Assembly (NCBI GenBank): GCA_029931535.1
Contig: JAQPZY010001495.1
Coordinates: 2,640,001 to 2,704,000 of the forward strand
DNA from: Margaritifera margaritifera
Lineage: Eukaryota; Mollusca; Bivalvia; Unionida; Margaritiferidae
Length of the DNA stretch: 64,000 bases
Direction of reading: 5' to 3'
A model generated the notes under the pieces. It saw only the letters and a program-made list of their open reading frames with translations, had not been told where the DNA came from and did not search any database. Made by a program: the position numbers and the translations under genes. Positions 36,832 through 49,706 of this stretch are shown here, one piece after another. Within the stretch, counting starts at the first letter, position 1. Every line of letters begins with the position of its first letter.

Positions 36832-39545
36832 GTTTAAATCTGTTTTGGATTTTATAATATCAATACTCTATTTTTCATCAGTATAAAAACATTTAAATAA
36901 ATCGGGTTTCTTGTATGAAATTCGCTGAATTTATCTGATGGTGTACATTATCTTCCATTCACTCTAGTCCATCTATTTGCGAACCGCCGTATCAGTAGTA
37001 ATCATCTCAACGCAGTTGAGTTAATATTAGGCAGAAAACTTCCAATAATTTAAATCCTAGGAACACTGCCTACACTCTAAACAAGCACCTTGTAAAGTCA
37101 ATTTAAGTTTTGTGAGCTACTCTCAAAATATCTTTCACTAAATCTTGCTTTGTGAGAAAGCTGGAACGAAATGATATATATGTTACAAGTCTCTGATGTT
37201 ATAATCAAACACAAACTTTCTAAATATGAAAGTCAATGATTATCCAAAATTTACTCTGATGACTTATTCGAAACGTAATCGACATAAAATAAATTTAAAG
37301 CCAGTGAAGGTGTTTGGATGTATATCCTTTAAGAAGGAGAAAAGCCCAAGTCATATGTTTGATGGTGTCTACGCCAGTTCACGGAAGCCTAGTTTAGTCA
37401 GTCCGCCACTATCCAAGTCAAGCACGTTATTGATCTACTAAGAAGAATGAAACTGCTTCATAATCATAGGGTAATAATGTTGGCAGTACCAGCTACGCAG
37501 GGCAAGGTGTGGGCATTTACATGGTGCTCCTATGGAATGAACAGTACTATACCAGACATCTCTGGTGGCAAATTAGTAAGCCAATCTGCCAAAAAAACGT
37601 ACCAATCACTGCCGCAAGTAGGCATAACCTCTTAGTTTAGAGATACGAGACAGAATGAGAATACGAAATGATCTGGTTTCAAATTTTACTGGAAGGTTTT
37701 TTGTTAGAAAGAAGCCGTTACATATTCACCATTCCTCTGTGGCATTACATTCAATGATGCCTGTATTAGAAAATATTCCGAATGGGCTTAAACTATTTTT
37801 GAATTTCAAATTATCCCATAGGGCATAGGCAATGGTAGAGAATATACATGGTAGGGAGGTCTCATCAATTGTAGAAAATCCTGTTTTAAACAAAATCAAG
37901 TTCAAGAATGAAATAATTTGTTTCAGTTCCCAAACAGCAAAGGCTGCAATAATAGAATGGAAGACAAAAATGGGGATTTAGTCAAAAGTTTAAGATTTCC
38001 ATAGAAATGAAATCATACGGGTCGGAATAACGTTACTTGTATGTTAAGTTCATCCTAGACTATATTGTTCAATGTCTGGGGGGGGGGGGGGGACACAAGT
38101 CAGTGTGGCCGCCGTTACAAGAGTGGCAAAGGTATGATAATCTATTTAAGCCGCATATGGTGATACGGGTTGGAAAGTAATCTAATTGTAATGAATATGT
38201 TAAATTCATTGCAATTAGCACATCCGCTTTTGTAAGGTCGCTTTTCATTCTCCACCCAACTAAGTTGGTGTTGGAGGTGTAAACCGGTTTCGATAGTCCG
38301 TCCCTCCGTCCGTCACGCTTTTGTTTCTACAATGTGATTCCAACACCGTTCAAGATCTCTTTATGAAACTTGGCAGACGTATTAGACTAGTAGTCTAGCT
38401 GTGTCTTTTGCTATTAACTTTATTTAATGTTTGTGTTTTCGTTTTCTGTTCAATCATCGATCTATTATATATACATTCGTTTCCGAGGCAAAACTCTAAA
38501 ACTGTTAATATATTTCTATAAAATCTGGTACACATATTTTAATAGAGGGCCGAATGTACACTTGCTATTCACATTTCTTCAGATTAAATATTTTAAGTTG
38601 GGGCAAGTGATTTGTTTTAAAGACCCTTGCCCTGGGCCTGTGTCTGAAAAAATTATTTGAACACTAATCTCTCTAAGATTTGGCACACATATGAAATTAT
38701 TGTTGTAGATGTGTCTTTTGATATTCGCAATTCTTCAATTTCAATGTTTTTAAGGTTTCTATTCAATTGTGTATTCATCTATCCATCCACCATTCACCCT
38801 TTGTTTCTGGAGCAAATCTCATGATGCCTATCGCTTCCCTGTATACGTTGTAAATACAAACTTTGTATTATATGAAATCTTTGACAAATCCTTCTGTCTC
38901 CTAGCAAATATGTTGGCTCAGCGGGGTATATAGATTACTCCGTCTTCTTGTTTTGTTTTAATTTCAGAAGGAATTTCTCTGTCACTTGGAAATTTTCATA
39001 CACAACTAGACTGCACATCTTTCAGTGTTTGAACTTTAAAATTTACCTTTGGGCACAATTGATTTTAAAGCATTCCGTTGCACACCCACTTATGCAAAGT
39101 CGTTTTTTATTTCAGAAGGAATGTCTCTATCACAAAGAATATTTTAAGGTAAAAAACTGCACTTCCTTCATTATTCGAACTTTTAAATTCACATTTTTGC
39201 ATAACTGTGTAGTCCAGCAAGAAATGACCTAAAGAGGAAACAATCCTCAGTGGCATTTGTTGCGTCTTTAACGAAACACACATACATGATCTATGCATAC
39301 CATGACACATACATGACCTATGCATACCTACTGAAGGGTAAACCTCGATCTGTGTGCATCCCTTGTCCAAGTCCACAGACAGTGGAGGATATACTTGTTA
39401 AGCATATCGACAGCCATCCTGTAAGACATATTTGTTTTTTAAAGTCAACTCGATGAAGGAGCATTTTGATGCTGTTCCACCAAACGAAATCATGCACTTT
39501 CTAAGAGAATGCGATTTATATAACATATTTTGATTCTATATTTTA
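36832..39545. other. GPCR upstream region, no gene recognised
   Basis: Contains a run of 15 G at 38078-38092. A plus-strand decayed coding-like stretch at about 37640-37980 (RNDLVSNFTGRFFVRKKPLH in one frame) may be the end of a retroelement protein, but I cannot name it. No promoter element stands out upstream of the receptor ATG. Confidence 0.45.
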
Positions 39546-39617
39546 AGGATTGTACCTATTTTATCTTTCTCTATTATTTATTTATTATTATTTATTTTTT
39601 ATTAATTATTTATTATT

Positions 39618-39669
<52 letters not shown>

Positions 39670-39800
39670 TTTAATTTTATTTTATTATTTATTTTAAAAA
39701 TCTTATTTTATATCATATTTTTATATTATATTTTATTTTATATTATATTATTATATAATTTATTATGACTGTTATTTATTTATTATTATTATTTATATAA
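39546..39800. repeat. (TTA)n and A/T low-complexity DNA
   Basis: About 250 bases of TTA/TTTA repeats, containing a near-perfect (TTA) core of about 40 bases. A 31-base segment with ATATAACATATTTTGA occurs on both sides (39516 and 39793), so the repeat tract is flanked by a local duplication. Confidence 0.9.
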
Positions 39801-40194
39801 CATATTTTGACTATATTTTAAGGATTTTACTTATTTTATCTTTCTCTATTATTGTATATAGCCTATAAAGAACTCGAACATTTTTTAAAAATTATCTTTT
39901 AACTTAACGATTACACATTTCCTTTTATTTAAATAAGTTTATCTTCCTTAAGATTTTAGCAGTTTCTTTTTTTTTTTTTTTTTTTTGTCACAGCTTTACT
40001 TTTTCTTGGCAGTATGTAGCCAGAATTGTGTCGATGTGCCGTTAACCCCCATGCATACATACTTTTAAAAAAATTGTGTCGGACATTACATTCCCATATT
40101 TGCGTCATTATGACTCCCACAGTCTGGGTTTGTATTCATGGTGTAAACTTCAAATTTCATAAAGTATATCCTTCGCACGTAGTTCTGCATGAAA

Positions 40195-40525
40195 ACTTAG
40201 TATACTTCAACATATCAATTCCAGTCAAACTTAGTATACTTCAACATATCAATTCCAGTCAAATACAGGTGGAAATGGTTTGTATACTTCAACATATCAA
40301 TTCCAGTCAAATACAGGTGGAAATGGTTTGTATACTTCAACATATCAATTCCAGTCAAATACACGTGGAAATGTTTTGTATACTTCAACATATCAGTTCC
40401 AGTTAAATACACGTGGAAATGGTTTGTATACTTCAACATATCAATTCCAGTTAAATACACGTGGAAATGGTTTGTATACTTCAACATATCAATTCCAGTC
40501 AAATACACGTGGAAATGGTATGCTC
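40195..40525. repeat. Minisatellite, 48-bp unit, ~7 copies
   Basis: Unit TATACTTCAACATATCAATT followed by CCAGTCAAATACAGGTGGAAATGGTTTG, with a shorter 34-bp first unit. Because 48 is a multiple of three and the unit lacks stops, open frames run through on both strands; I regard these as artefacts. Confidence 0.97.
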
Positions 40526-41066
40526 TCCAGTTGTTATAAAAAATAAAGTGTACAAAACATCTCAACAAATGCAATTAAATATTGTTCAATCCGAGATGGT
40601 CAAAGTCGAATGTGTGGAAGCCATAATTGATAATGTACAATAGAAACTGTAAAAACAGCATTTTAGGGTCTCACTGAAGCGAACATATAAGAATCAGCCG
40701 CGATTATTTTTTCTCTCTTTTGTTAATCTTATGAAACTGATTAAACCGACTTGCCGACGTTTGAGGTAGGTATGTTTAAAATAAGTACTTTAATTTCAAA
40801 TCCAAATAAAATAAACTGCAAGTAAAACAATGATATTCAGTTTGATCGATCACACTAAACACATATATTGTACCTATGTACAGTACCATTTACAGTTGTA
40901 TCGCTTTTCCATATTGTACTGTATTTCCTGTCAGAGTTTAATATGCTTATTTCGGCATGTTCATTGTTCAAGACAGTCGTGCTTCATTTCGCTTAAAATG
41001 AATTTTAAACCGTGTTTGAAGTGTCATTCTTCATGTAAATTTCCATTTCATGCATTCTTTTGGTTT
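40526..41066. other. No feature seen
   Basis: AT-rich spacer between two minisatellites. Confidence 0.5.
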
Positions 41067-41325
41067 TAAAGCGATCCTCAGTTGTAATTCACTATTGAGT
41101 TTTGTTAAAGCGGTCCTCAGTTGTAATTCACTATTGAGTTTTGTTAAAGCGGTCCTCAGTTGTAATTCACTATTGAGTTTTGTTAAAGCGGTCCTCAGTT
41201 GTAATTCACTATTGAGTTTTGTTAAAGCGGTCCTCAGTTGTAATTCACTATTGTATTTTGTTAAAGTAATCACTATTGAGTTTTGTTCAATCGATCCTCA
41301 GTTGTAATTCACGACTGTGTTTTGC
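41067..41325. repeat. Minisatellite, 39-bp unit, ~6 copies
   Basis: Unit AAAGCGGTCCTCAGTTGTAA followed by TTCACTATTGAGTTTTGTT. Five units are nearly perfect and a truncated and a diverged unit follow. The unit is a multiple of three and stop-free, so repeat-derived open frames appear on both strands. Confidence 0.97.
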
Positions 41326-41984
41326 TTGCTGCAGATATATAGACCTCCGCTTACTTAAATATATTCCTTGTCAACAATTGGCCTTGTTCAGTTGTTTCTG
41401 TCGGCGCACTAGGTTTGACGGTACCTATGTAAAATTCAATACACCCATTTATATTTTCTTCCTACTCTTCTAATAACTGACTAACACATTAACTGGTGAA
41501 TGCTGAAGCTCTATATCTAAACACAATTAATACATAAAAAAAATATGTTGTGGAAATTGAATTATTATGTACACTTTACCGAGACCACCAATTCAGTAGT
41601 TCACTGAGACATAATAAGGATCCTTTTCAATTTTGTAGTTTAAACAAATTCACACTAATAGAAAAATAAAATACCCTCTGGGGAAAAATGAAAACCTTGC
41701 TAAGTTAGCTTGATGACTACGGTGAGAAGCCATTCCTTTTGTCACCAATAAATACAAAGCAGATATAATTCCATCCGAAGAGCGTCTTTCAGGGGAAATA
41801 TATATATTGATGTCTTTGATAGGTTTCCCTTCATATAATTTATTAAGTGTTTTATCCTGAAAGTTAATGAAACTATAACACGTTATAGTATGTTACTTCA
41901 CTGTCTCGATGAGGTAGCTTGAACGTTGTCGCTACCGAAGACGGCAGAATCACGCTATAAAGAACTAAATAGTAAAAAACACAG
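41326..41984. other. No feature seen
   Basis: AT-rich DNA with no recognised element. Confidence 0.5.
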
Positions 41985-42086
41985 GGCAATAACAACACAT
42001 ATATAAACATAACTAACGACACATATATAAACATAATTAACGACACATATATAAACATAATTAACGACACATATATAAACATAATT
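41985..42086. repeat. Minisatellite, 24-bp unit, ~4 copies
   Basis: Unit GACACATATATAAACATAAT followed by TAAC, repeated about four times with small changes. Confidence 0.95.
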
Positions 42087-44239
42087 GACCATTTTGAAAT
42101 TTCATAAAATAAATCGTCTGATAAATTCCTCACTTCAAGTACAAAACACTAACACTCAGCATTATCCTTGATATGTAAGGTAAGGACTCAAAAGAGCAGT
42201 CTCTCCACGAAGCTCCAAGACTGTTTCAGTTAAAAATATGACACACTGATCACTGCTATTGGCCGCATACTAGAAATTTTATAAAAAAATATCTCCAGCA
42301 CTGCCTAATACACTCAACTAGATAATCAATCGCTATTTAAAACATCCTATATGCATAAGGTATTATTTGGTCTGGTTTTGCCTGTATTTGATTGTAAAAT
42401 GGCATTGCCAACCTTCAATTGGACATAACGAATCAGTTGATTTGCAGACGGGGCTTTTTGTACAATTATCGTGATTTTCTAAGGCTAGATCAAGATCATA
42501 CCTCATCTACTTCAAACCTCAAAGACGCGACAAATGTGTTTATTATTATATCATTCTTTTGTGTTCTTCTATTGTTGCGGAAGTCTAATTCGTTAAATAT
42601 CATTTCTATCCATTACTATTATTATAAAAAAAAATATGAACAAGTAGCAATACTATCGCCTTCAAATTCAGTAATATCATGCTTTTTGCAATGGAATCCT
42701 ATCAAGGAAGAAGCTTTTGTTTTTTTAACCTAATTCTTGCTGCAGTAGCTAAATAATTGTATGATAGCTTGTTTGCTTTGTTGTTGTTGTTGTTGTTGTG
42801 GTTGCATTAAAGCAACTAAACGAGAGTGTTCATAAAATGTCTCAATTGCTTTTTGCTGCGTACATGCATTAATTGAACAATTCATTGTCATATTAACTAC
42901 GTGATATTACATAGTACCTGATTTAAAGTCATCTGTCTGGTCGCACTCTCGCTCTAGTTTGAACTCTTGCACAAGCTGGGTTTAACCTATCTGGGAAAAC
43001 ACGGGAGTTATGTTGTAACAGAGTTTGTTTCGCAGTCGGCTTTTTCATGAAGAGAGTCTTTGCAAGCTGGCAGCCAAATATAAATATGGTGTACCTATAC
43101 TAAAAATAAATAACAAAATAAAATAAATAATTCGTACGGAAAATAACATTCGGGTAAGAAAATTTCGATTTTTACTGTTTATAATTTGATTTATTCTTGA
43201 TAATAGCTACCCCCGAATCTGAATGCATCTATTTAATATAATCATTTTCTCAGAATAAAGGTGAAAACCAAATTTCAACCAAATTTAATTCCTAATTATT
43301 TTCTGTTACTCACATACCATCTGATATAATATTCTCATTACTCATCTTAGTGAAACAAATACTTACTCGCGTGATCGTGAAAGTTTATGCAACATAACAT
43401 TTATGTAAGATAAAACAAACTGGAAAAAAGGTACGAGTAACAATGCAATTGTTTTCTTGTTCATTATTTCACTAAAATATATATAATATTAAAACACAAA
43501 ACTAAAGCTATACTTGTGACATGTTATAATAGCTACTGTACAATTTTGTTTAAATAAATGCATCTGCTTCACTTCTAAAGGAACATAGTTGTTTTGCAAA
43601 CAGCAGAGATTTTGTAATCATTACTTCAGTTCCCAATATAGCAAACTGTGATAGGGAAAGACACTGGGACATGACCCATGGTACATATTCTGACATATAT
43701 TGACATTTGGATAATCGATCAAACATGTTTATTTTCAGATATGCGAGACAAACGACTCAGGAGTTATTTCAAATTAATGTAAAAATCACCCTTACTAGTT
43801 CGTCCCACCTCAAAACCAAAATTTCAAAACTGTCGGCACAACCTAAATCCATAGGGCTATCATTAATCTAAGATTCAGGCGTCTAGCTTTAAGGGTGCAG
43901 AAGACTTTAAGGATATTACACGCACGACCGTGCACCAGTACGTACATTATGTTATTTATTTATTTTATTTTTTTATCGCTGGAGTGCGAATTTCACACAG
44001 ATAGTCTGCGCGAAAACTTTTAACATTACTCGAATTAGCAGTCACGAAAATTTCCATGTTAACATGTGCCCAGAAAAAAATCCCTTCATGTCGACAATGA
44101 TCATTTCAAACTCATCGCCATACATGTCGTCATAATTGTCCGCATTGAAGGAATCGAAAGAAACATAATACGATGATTATTTTTACATAAACCGCATTCA
44201 TTTAGAAAGTCCAGTATTTTCTCAGGTGGCAGCTTAATA
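42087..44239. other. No feature seen
   Basis: About 2.1 kb of AT-rich DNA, with a short (TTG)n tract at 42780-42800. No gene is supported. Confidence 0.5.
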
Positions 44240-44695
44240 AAAAGCTGCTTCATCGAGATCGCAAGACAAAAAATTAAAAAGTAAACCTTTTTTGGGAAGA
44301 GAATCGATAGACTCTAAAAGAATGTGAGCGACTACTTTTGCGTACTGATCCGTACACATTCGAGCCATAGAAAAATTGAGATCTTACTAAAGTATTGTAT
44401 AGCACCAGTAAAAACTTTCGATCTGCCTCCCAATCTGTATCTGCTAAGATTCGTATTAAATCTAGGACTTTTTTATATTTGTTCCTGATGTATCTAACAT
44501 GCGGCACAAAAGTTACCTTATGGTCCAGAATAAGTCCTAAAACTTTGGTTTTCTCTGCAACAGGAATGGGCGTACCGTCAAGATAGAGTTTGGGATCATT
44601 ATGAATTTATGCAATTGGCAAAAGTGCATACAAATAGTTTCAGATTTTGAAAGTTTGAACCCGTTTTCTTCTGACCATTTCTGAACTTCATTTAA

Positions 44696-44765
<70 letters not shown>

Positions 44766-46330
44766 GATGTTCAATAGTATGAATCTATTTTTATCTATAG
44801 CAGAGCAAAACGTCGTCCAAATATAATTAGCTGTCAGTTCTTTTATTAAAGTGTTTGATTGCATTGTAATTTTGATGTGGAAAAGGGTGCCTGAAAAATA
44901 TGCTGGCCTGAGGCACACCCATATCCTGATGCTTGCTTCCAAAAAGGGTGGTACCTGTCCTAAATCTCAAATATCTGTAAACAAAAAATCGATATAAAGA
45001 TAGGTAGGCGGTCCCTTACACCTAGGATGAATAAGTCATTCATTATTCCGTACTTCCATATAGTGTAATAATCCTTACCCAAGTCAAAAGAGATGGCTAA
45101 ATATGACCGATTGTGCTTCTCAGGTGTCTGAATCCATATTGAAAGTCTGATAGTAGTTGGTTGGCCTTATGACACCAGAGCAGTCTTTCATTTATCAATC
45201 GTTACATGGTTTTGCAAAATAAAGCTTGTTAGAAGTAATAACGATAGTTAGAATGGTCAGTGTTGTCCTTTCCAGTTTGTGGGTAGTTGTACACTGTTGT
45301 TTCTCAGCATGACGGAGGGAAGTCGCCAGTTTCCCAAATTTTATTGAAAATGTTTAGTAGTATATTGAAAGCTGTGTCAGGTTCGTGTTTCAGAAGTTTA
45401 TAGTGGATATTGTCTAGTCCCGCTGAAATGTCATGACACAATCAAGAGAGTCTCGTATTTTTCTCAGAGTGAAATGTTTATTGTAATCTTCTGCGTTAGC
45501 AAATTTAGCATTTAAATGAGCATTTTCTTTCAGGTCTTGTACAAGGTGGAAGTTTTCATAGTGTCCTCTGCTGTTGAAATTTGCAGACTCCTTCTGCCAA
45601 TGTGTTTGGAATTTCTGGTAAGGTTATAAACAATGTAACAGATTTCTTTAGATGTCTGACAGAGCTGTCTTTTTATTTTTAAAAAAATTTTTCTCAATAG
45701 TTTTTCGTACAATAGTTTATAGTGATTTATTAGAGGAGCGATAGTTTAACCTATACATATAATCTCCATGTTTTCCTCTTGCTCTCTCTAATAGTACGTC
45801 GAGGGTTAGCTCGGTATATACGGCATTTATTCAGATTGTTTCAGCTTGCCCATCCCTTGAGATTCCACGTATTAGTCTTCGATACATTGGTAAGTGGTTA
45901 TTACCACATAGGTCGTCACCAGCTTCCCAAGAGAAGTGAACTAAAAGAGATAGAACGCAGGTGGTCAGATCTAAGGATGTGTCATTTTGTGGCAGAATGT
46001 ATAGATAAGACTTATTATTCAAAAAGCAAAGAGTGTGGTGTTAAACAAAAGTTCTATATTTTATCCCCTCTCTGAATAGCTCTGCAGCCCAGATGTGTAT
46101 GGTTCCGATGAAGTCACTAAGTAGAACGAAAGGCGTTGGTAATTGTTCTATGGGTTGACCAAGCTGAGTTACGTTGATTGTAGTGTTTGGGGAAGATATA
46201 TTGCGCAAAGCGTAAATGTTTTGTCTATGGACAACGGATGGCTATAGATTGCAATGTAGTATTGTGACTAATTTGGCTGTGATGACTTTTGTTAGTGAAG
46301 AACGGTTTGATTTGTATAAAGGTTACTAGT
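44240..46330 (-). pseudogene. Jockey/I-superfamily LINE relic (endonuclease + reverse transcriptase)
   Basis: Read on the minus strand from about 46330. First come pieces of an AP-type endonuclease, ending in FSWEAGDDLCGNNHLPM (45840-45990), matching the family's W-x-x-x-DDLCGSDHFPI block. Then come scattered reverse-transcriptase pieces, including LRFRTGTTLFG and MGVPQASI (about 44890-44990), the latter the MGVPQGS motif. At 44274-44507 comes the thumb-like region with HVRYIRNKYKKVLDLIRILA, DTDWEADRKFLLVLYNTLVR and GSNVYGS. Stops and frameshifts are frequent, and the YVDD box region is not intact. Full elements encode about 1,200 residues, so roughly half is recognisable. A 65-base (AT)n tract interrupts the RT part. 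Confidence 0.85.
44698..44762. repeat. (AT)n microsatellite inside LINE relic
   Basis: About 65 bases of TA repeats between the MGVPQ region and the thumb region of the LINE RT relic, so it arose or expanded after the LINE inserted. Confidence 0.95.
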
Positions 46331-48323
46331 GCTAGGTTTCTGTAAAATAGAGTTCTATTTGAGAGTTCCAATAGCTTTCCTAATTTAAACTACATCATCT
46401 GCATGATAGAAAATTCACATTCCATGTTGGATCTCCAATTAGGCATGTTATGACTATCGAAACTTGCTTTGTACTAGTTTGGCTTGAAATAAAAATATAT
46501 CGTATTGATTAAAATTTGTGTACACTTTGTATTATTGTTCTCATATTAGCAATCTAAAAGTATGTCTCTTTTGAATTACTTTTCAGCTCTCACGGTGTAT
46601 GCAGAGTTCTATCTTTTCTTCAATTTCGTTTTTTTGAGGGGTGGGGGTGGGGGCTATACACTTTCATTCCTAGAACACTCCATCACTGACGTTAAATTGT
46701 TGGTCACGATTTTAAAGTAAAGCAAAATCACGTTTTTGCAAAATATGTCATACTTAGGTTTCTAATAGATAATCACCGCCGCAGACCGTCGCCGTTATGG
46801 AAGAAAATGTACATCACCTGTCCTGAAATATAGCACTAACATTGAAAATTAAAAATAATTTAGTTTGCAAAAAAAATATATTTCTGAACATTAGTAATCT
46901 TGCTCAATCAATTGGTTGTGGTGGTATTACTAAAGAGAAACACCTTTTCTGAAATCAAAAGTAATACATCTGCTATTAACGGAGTATACAGCGTGAGTTT
47001 ATTGCAAATATTCTTCCTGAAAGTCTTTTTTTTTTCTTCATATATTCAGAGATCTGAAATCTACTGAAAGTGTTTTGACGCGTATTTATTCGGAGTACAC
47101 ATATTAGAAAATAATGATGGATTTTATATGTGAAAGACAATATTCTTATTACAGCTTTCATCAGCCTCGATACTGTTTGCAAAATAAAAAAATAAACAGT
47201 CCGCGCTTAATACATTTTGCAAAAGATTTCGTGACTGCTGCATTAAACACGAACAAAACAAAACTGAAATAACAAATAAACATTTGAAACAAATATTGTA
47301 TTCAATATTTACAAGGAAATTTAAATATTTTAAGAACAAAAAATACAACAAACAAATTCATTTACCAAGCATTCCAGTCCCGGCAATCGCAAGCATTCTT
47401 ATTGCAAAGAATGCTAGGTTATTGCATAGTGTGTTTATGAAGACTGTAAACGTTGCAGCCTGCATGTACATGCATATATATGCACGCAATGTTGTTTTCT
47501 TTTCCCTCAGTCCACAGTTTTTGCTGTGTATTACGGCTCCAATTTGAAACCCTAAATTAAAAATCAATTATTTATTTAGCAGCATAAGATTTAAACATTT
47601 TATTTCTCAGAATAGTACAATACTAGTGCATACTCCTTTTTGCCGTGTAAGAGCAATAGATTCGTTCCACAAAGTTGATCTGGTGATGGGACAATTATAT
47701 CTGGATTGACAAATAAGACATACTATGTCCTGGTGTACTCATGTGTGGAACAATAATTTGTTACCTTGTTTGATTGCCTGCTACCGAATCGAAAAGTGAT
47801 TGTCTTTAATTTTATGTTGAACAATATGTATACAGTCGTAGGAAACTTTGTTCAGGAAGTAACTCGACCTAACATGATTGTGCCCGGAAACCCTGTCACT
47901 TACACAAATCCATCCTAATGAATCTATTTCGTGCTATGCTTTCTTTATTGAGCAGATGTTCTTTGAGTCGATTACAGACTATACAGGCATCAACAGCTTC
48001 CAGATTGTTTTAAGACTTTTCGCAAAAGGGTAGTTTGTCATCTGTCCAGTGTGAATATACATGACGACTGAAGATATCCGTATTTGAACTCGATGATAGT
48101 TCGCTCTAAGTAGAAAAAATTGATAAGAAACAAAAAAGAATCTAATAATAAAACAGCAGTTCGGATGGAGTTAAATATAATCAGTCAGTGCCAATTTATA
48201 CAAAGTTATGCGTTGTCATGGTAAGAAAATACGTTATTTTTGTGTGGTCTCTAATCTGGGATATTCAAATAATGTCGAAAAGAAGATACGATAGCCATAT
48301 ATGGAGGATCTCAAATAGGTAGG
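46331..48323. other. No feature seen
   Basis: About 2 kb of AT-rich DNA with a G-rich patch near 46635-46652. No gene is supported. Confidence 0.5.
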
Positions 48324-48433
48324 GATTTAATGTTGAATTTATGAAACGAGTTGAATAATTTCCAGTTTTTGTGAGCCATAAAGAGCAAAAGCTGGTAATT
48401 ATTTAACGAGTTTCATAAATTTAATATTAAATC
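48324..48433. repeat. Imperfect inverted repeat, 47-bp arms
   Basis: The left arm 48324-48370 and right arm 48387-48433 are complementary at about four fifths of positions, with a 16-base loop. The core TTTATGAAACGAGTT pairs with AACGAGTTTCATAAA with two mismatches. It could fold as a long hairpin and may be part of a transposon end. Confidence 0.8.
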
Positions 48434-48437
48434 ATTA

Positions 48438-48746
48438 TCCATCGGAGATTCTGTTTATCACAGTTTGTATTTTTATTTTACTGGAAAGAGTTTAGACACA
48501 AAGAAGAACAAATGATTTTCCGCATTTCATTTCATTCTGGCTAGTACACTGTACCTTTCAATTCTTGCGAGTGAAAACAATAGTCCCAGCCGCGAGTTGA
48601 ATCAATAATGCACAATTCGATAATCAGTAACATTTAAAAGTAGATTTTTACAAATCATAATTCAAAGAGCAACAATCATTCCAAATCAATAGAACATTTG
48701 ACACGGACACGGACAGCATTATTTTCAACACTGCATCTCCGATGGA
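48438..48746. repeat. 12-bp perfect inverted repeat pair
   Basis: TCCATCGGAGAT at 48438-48449 and its exact reverse complement ATCTCCGATGGA at 48735-48746 enclose about 285 bp. Twelve-base matches can arise by chance in this much DNA, so this is a hint of a small inverted-repeat element only. Confidence 0.4.
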
Positions 48747-48822
48747 AATCCTGTGTGATGTCACATAGTTCGCTCGCTTTGAGTAGTTGACACGCCATAT
48801 ACATAGATTTCGATGAGACTGT

Positions 48823-49200
48823 TTACAACGTTTCCACGGAAAATTGTGTCGATTCCACTATGGACTGCACAGATGCAGTATTGGATACGGCAGAAAAAAA
48901 GAAGTATTCCAGTAATGGATATTCGTGTGAAAGGATGATTACTCGATACAGCAATTGAACTAAATCTAGACTAGAGGTGTTGCTGGGTATGGTGATTCCA
49001 GATTTAATGTTTTTGTGACGGGATATTTGCATTATTTGATTTGGAAGAATGCTGTGGTTTGATAACTTTCTGTCAGTTGGGAGACCAGCATTTGTCGACA
49101 TTCTTTTCATAAGAGAGGTAAGTTTATTTAAACCACGCTTGTCCTGGGGGTAGTGTGCAAGAGCCATTTGGTGGTAGCAGCAATGTGCTCATCTTCTAGT
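48823..49200 (-). pseudogene. Crypton-type tyrosine recombinase relic (DUF3504-like)
   Basis: The minus-strand frame 49167-48823 reads KRGLNKLTSLMKRMSTNAGL, then PTDRKLSNHS, then LPNQIMQISRHKNIKS. This matches the C-terminal catalytic part of animal Crypton-derived tyrosine recombinases (the KIAA1958/ZMYM/QRICH1-type domain), where the LTNHSARK block holds catalytic residues and QIMQLSGHKN follows. Here the sequence jumps from NHS to ILPNQIM, so about 12-15 residues including the ARK segment are missing, and SGH is SRH. About 65 residues are recognisable, after which the frame diverges. The copy is dead. Confidence 0.75.
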
Positions 49201-49636
49201 TTTAGTTTGGCATTCGGAGACTTCTACGTAGGGTAAATGGCAATATTCCGACAAACGTAACGTGTTGACATATCAAAAATATCAAACTGTAAACACTGTA
49301 TGTAAAGTGTAACAACAATGTGATACATATATTTATCCAATTGTTTACAATTGTTGAAATAAATTTTACATTATCAAGACCTATTGACTTAATCGAACAA
49401 CGTATAATAACAAATCAGCTATACTGTCTTAATTCGTCGTTGATGTCCATATTAACGGCAACAATGGTAGAGTTTTAACCAATCGGCGAGATTTCTGCCA
49501 AGATGTATGACTTCTACATGTTACAATAAAAACAATAAAAAGATTTCTTCCATGTTTCCGGAACCCATTTTTAATGCAGAAACGGTTGATATTGTGTTTT
49601 ATATCTATATGAATCGGAAATCTTAAAGCACTAAAC

Positions 49637-49638
<2 letters not shown>

Positions 49639-49702
<64 letters not shown>
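49639..49702. repeat. (AT)n microsatellite, left flank of LTR element
   Basis: TA repeats that abut the 3' LTR of the Gmr1-like element. With the tract at 56215-56276 they form one microsatellite split by the insertion. Confidence 0.95.
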
Positions 49703-49706
<4 letters not shown>

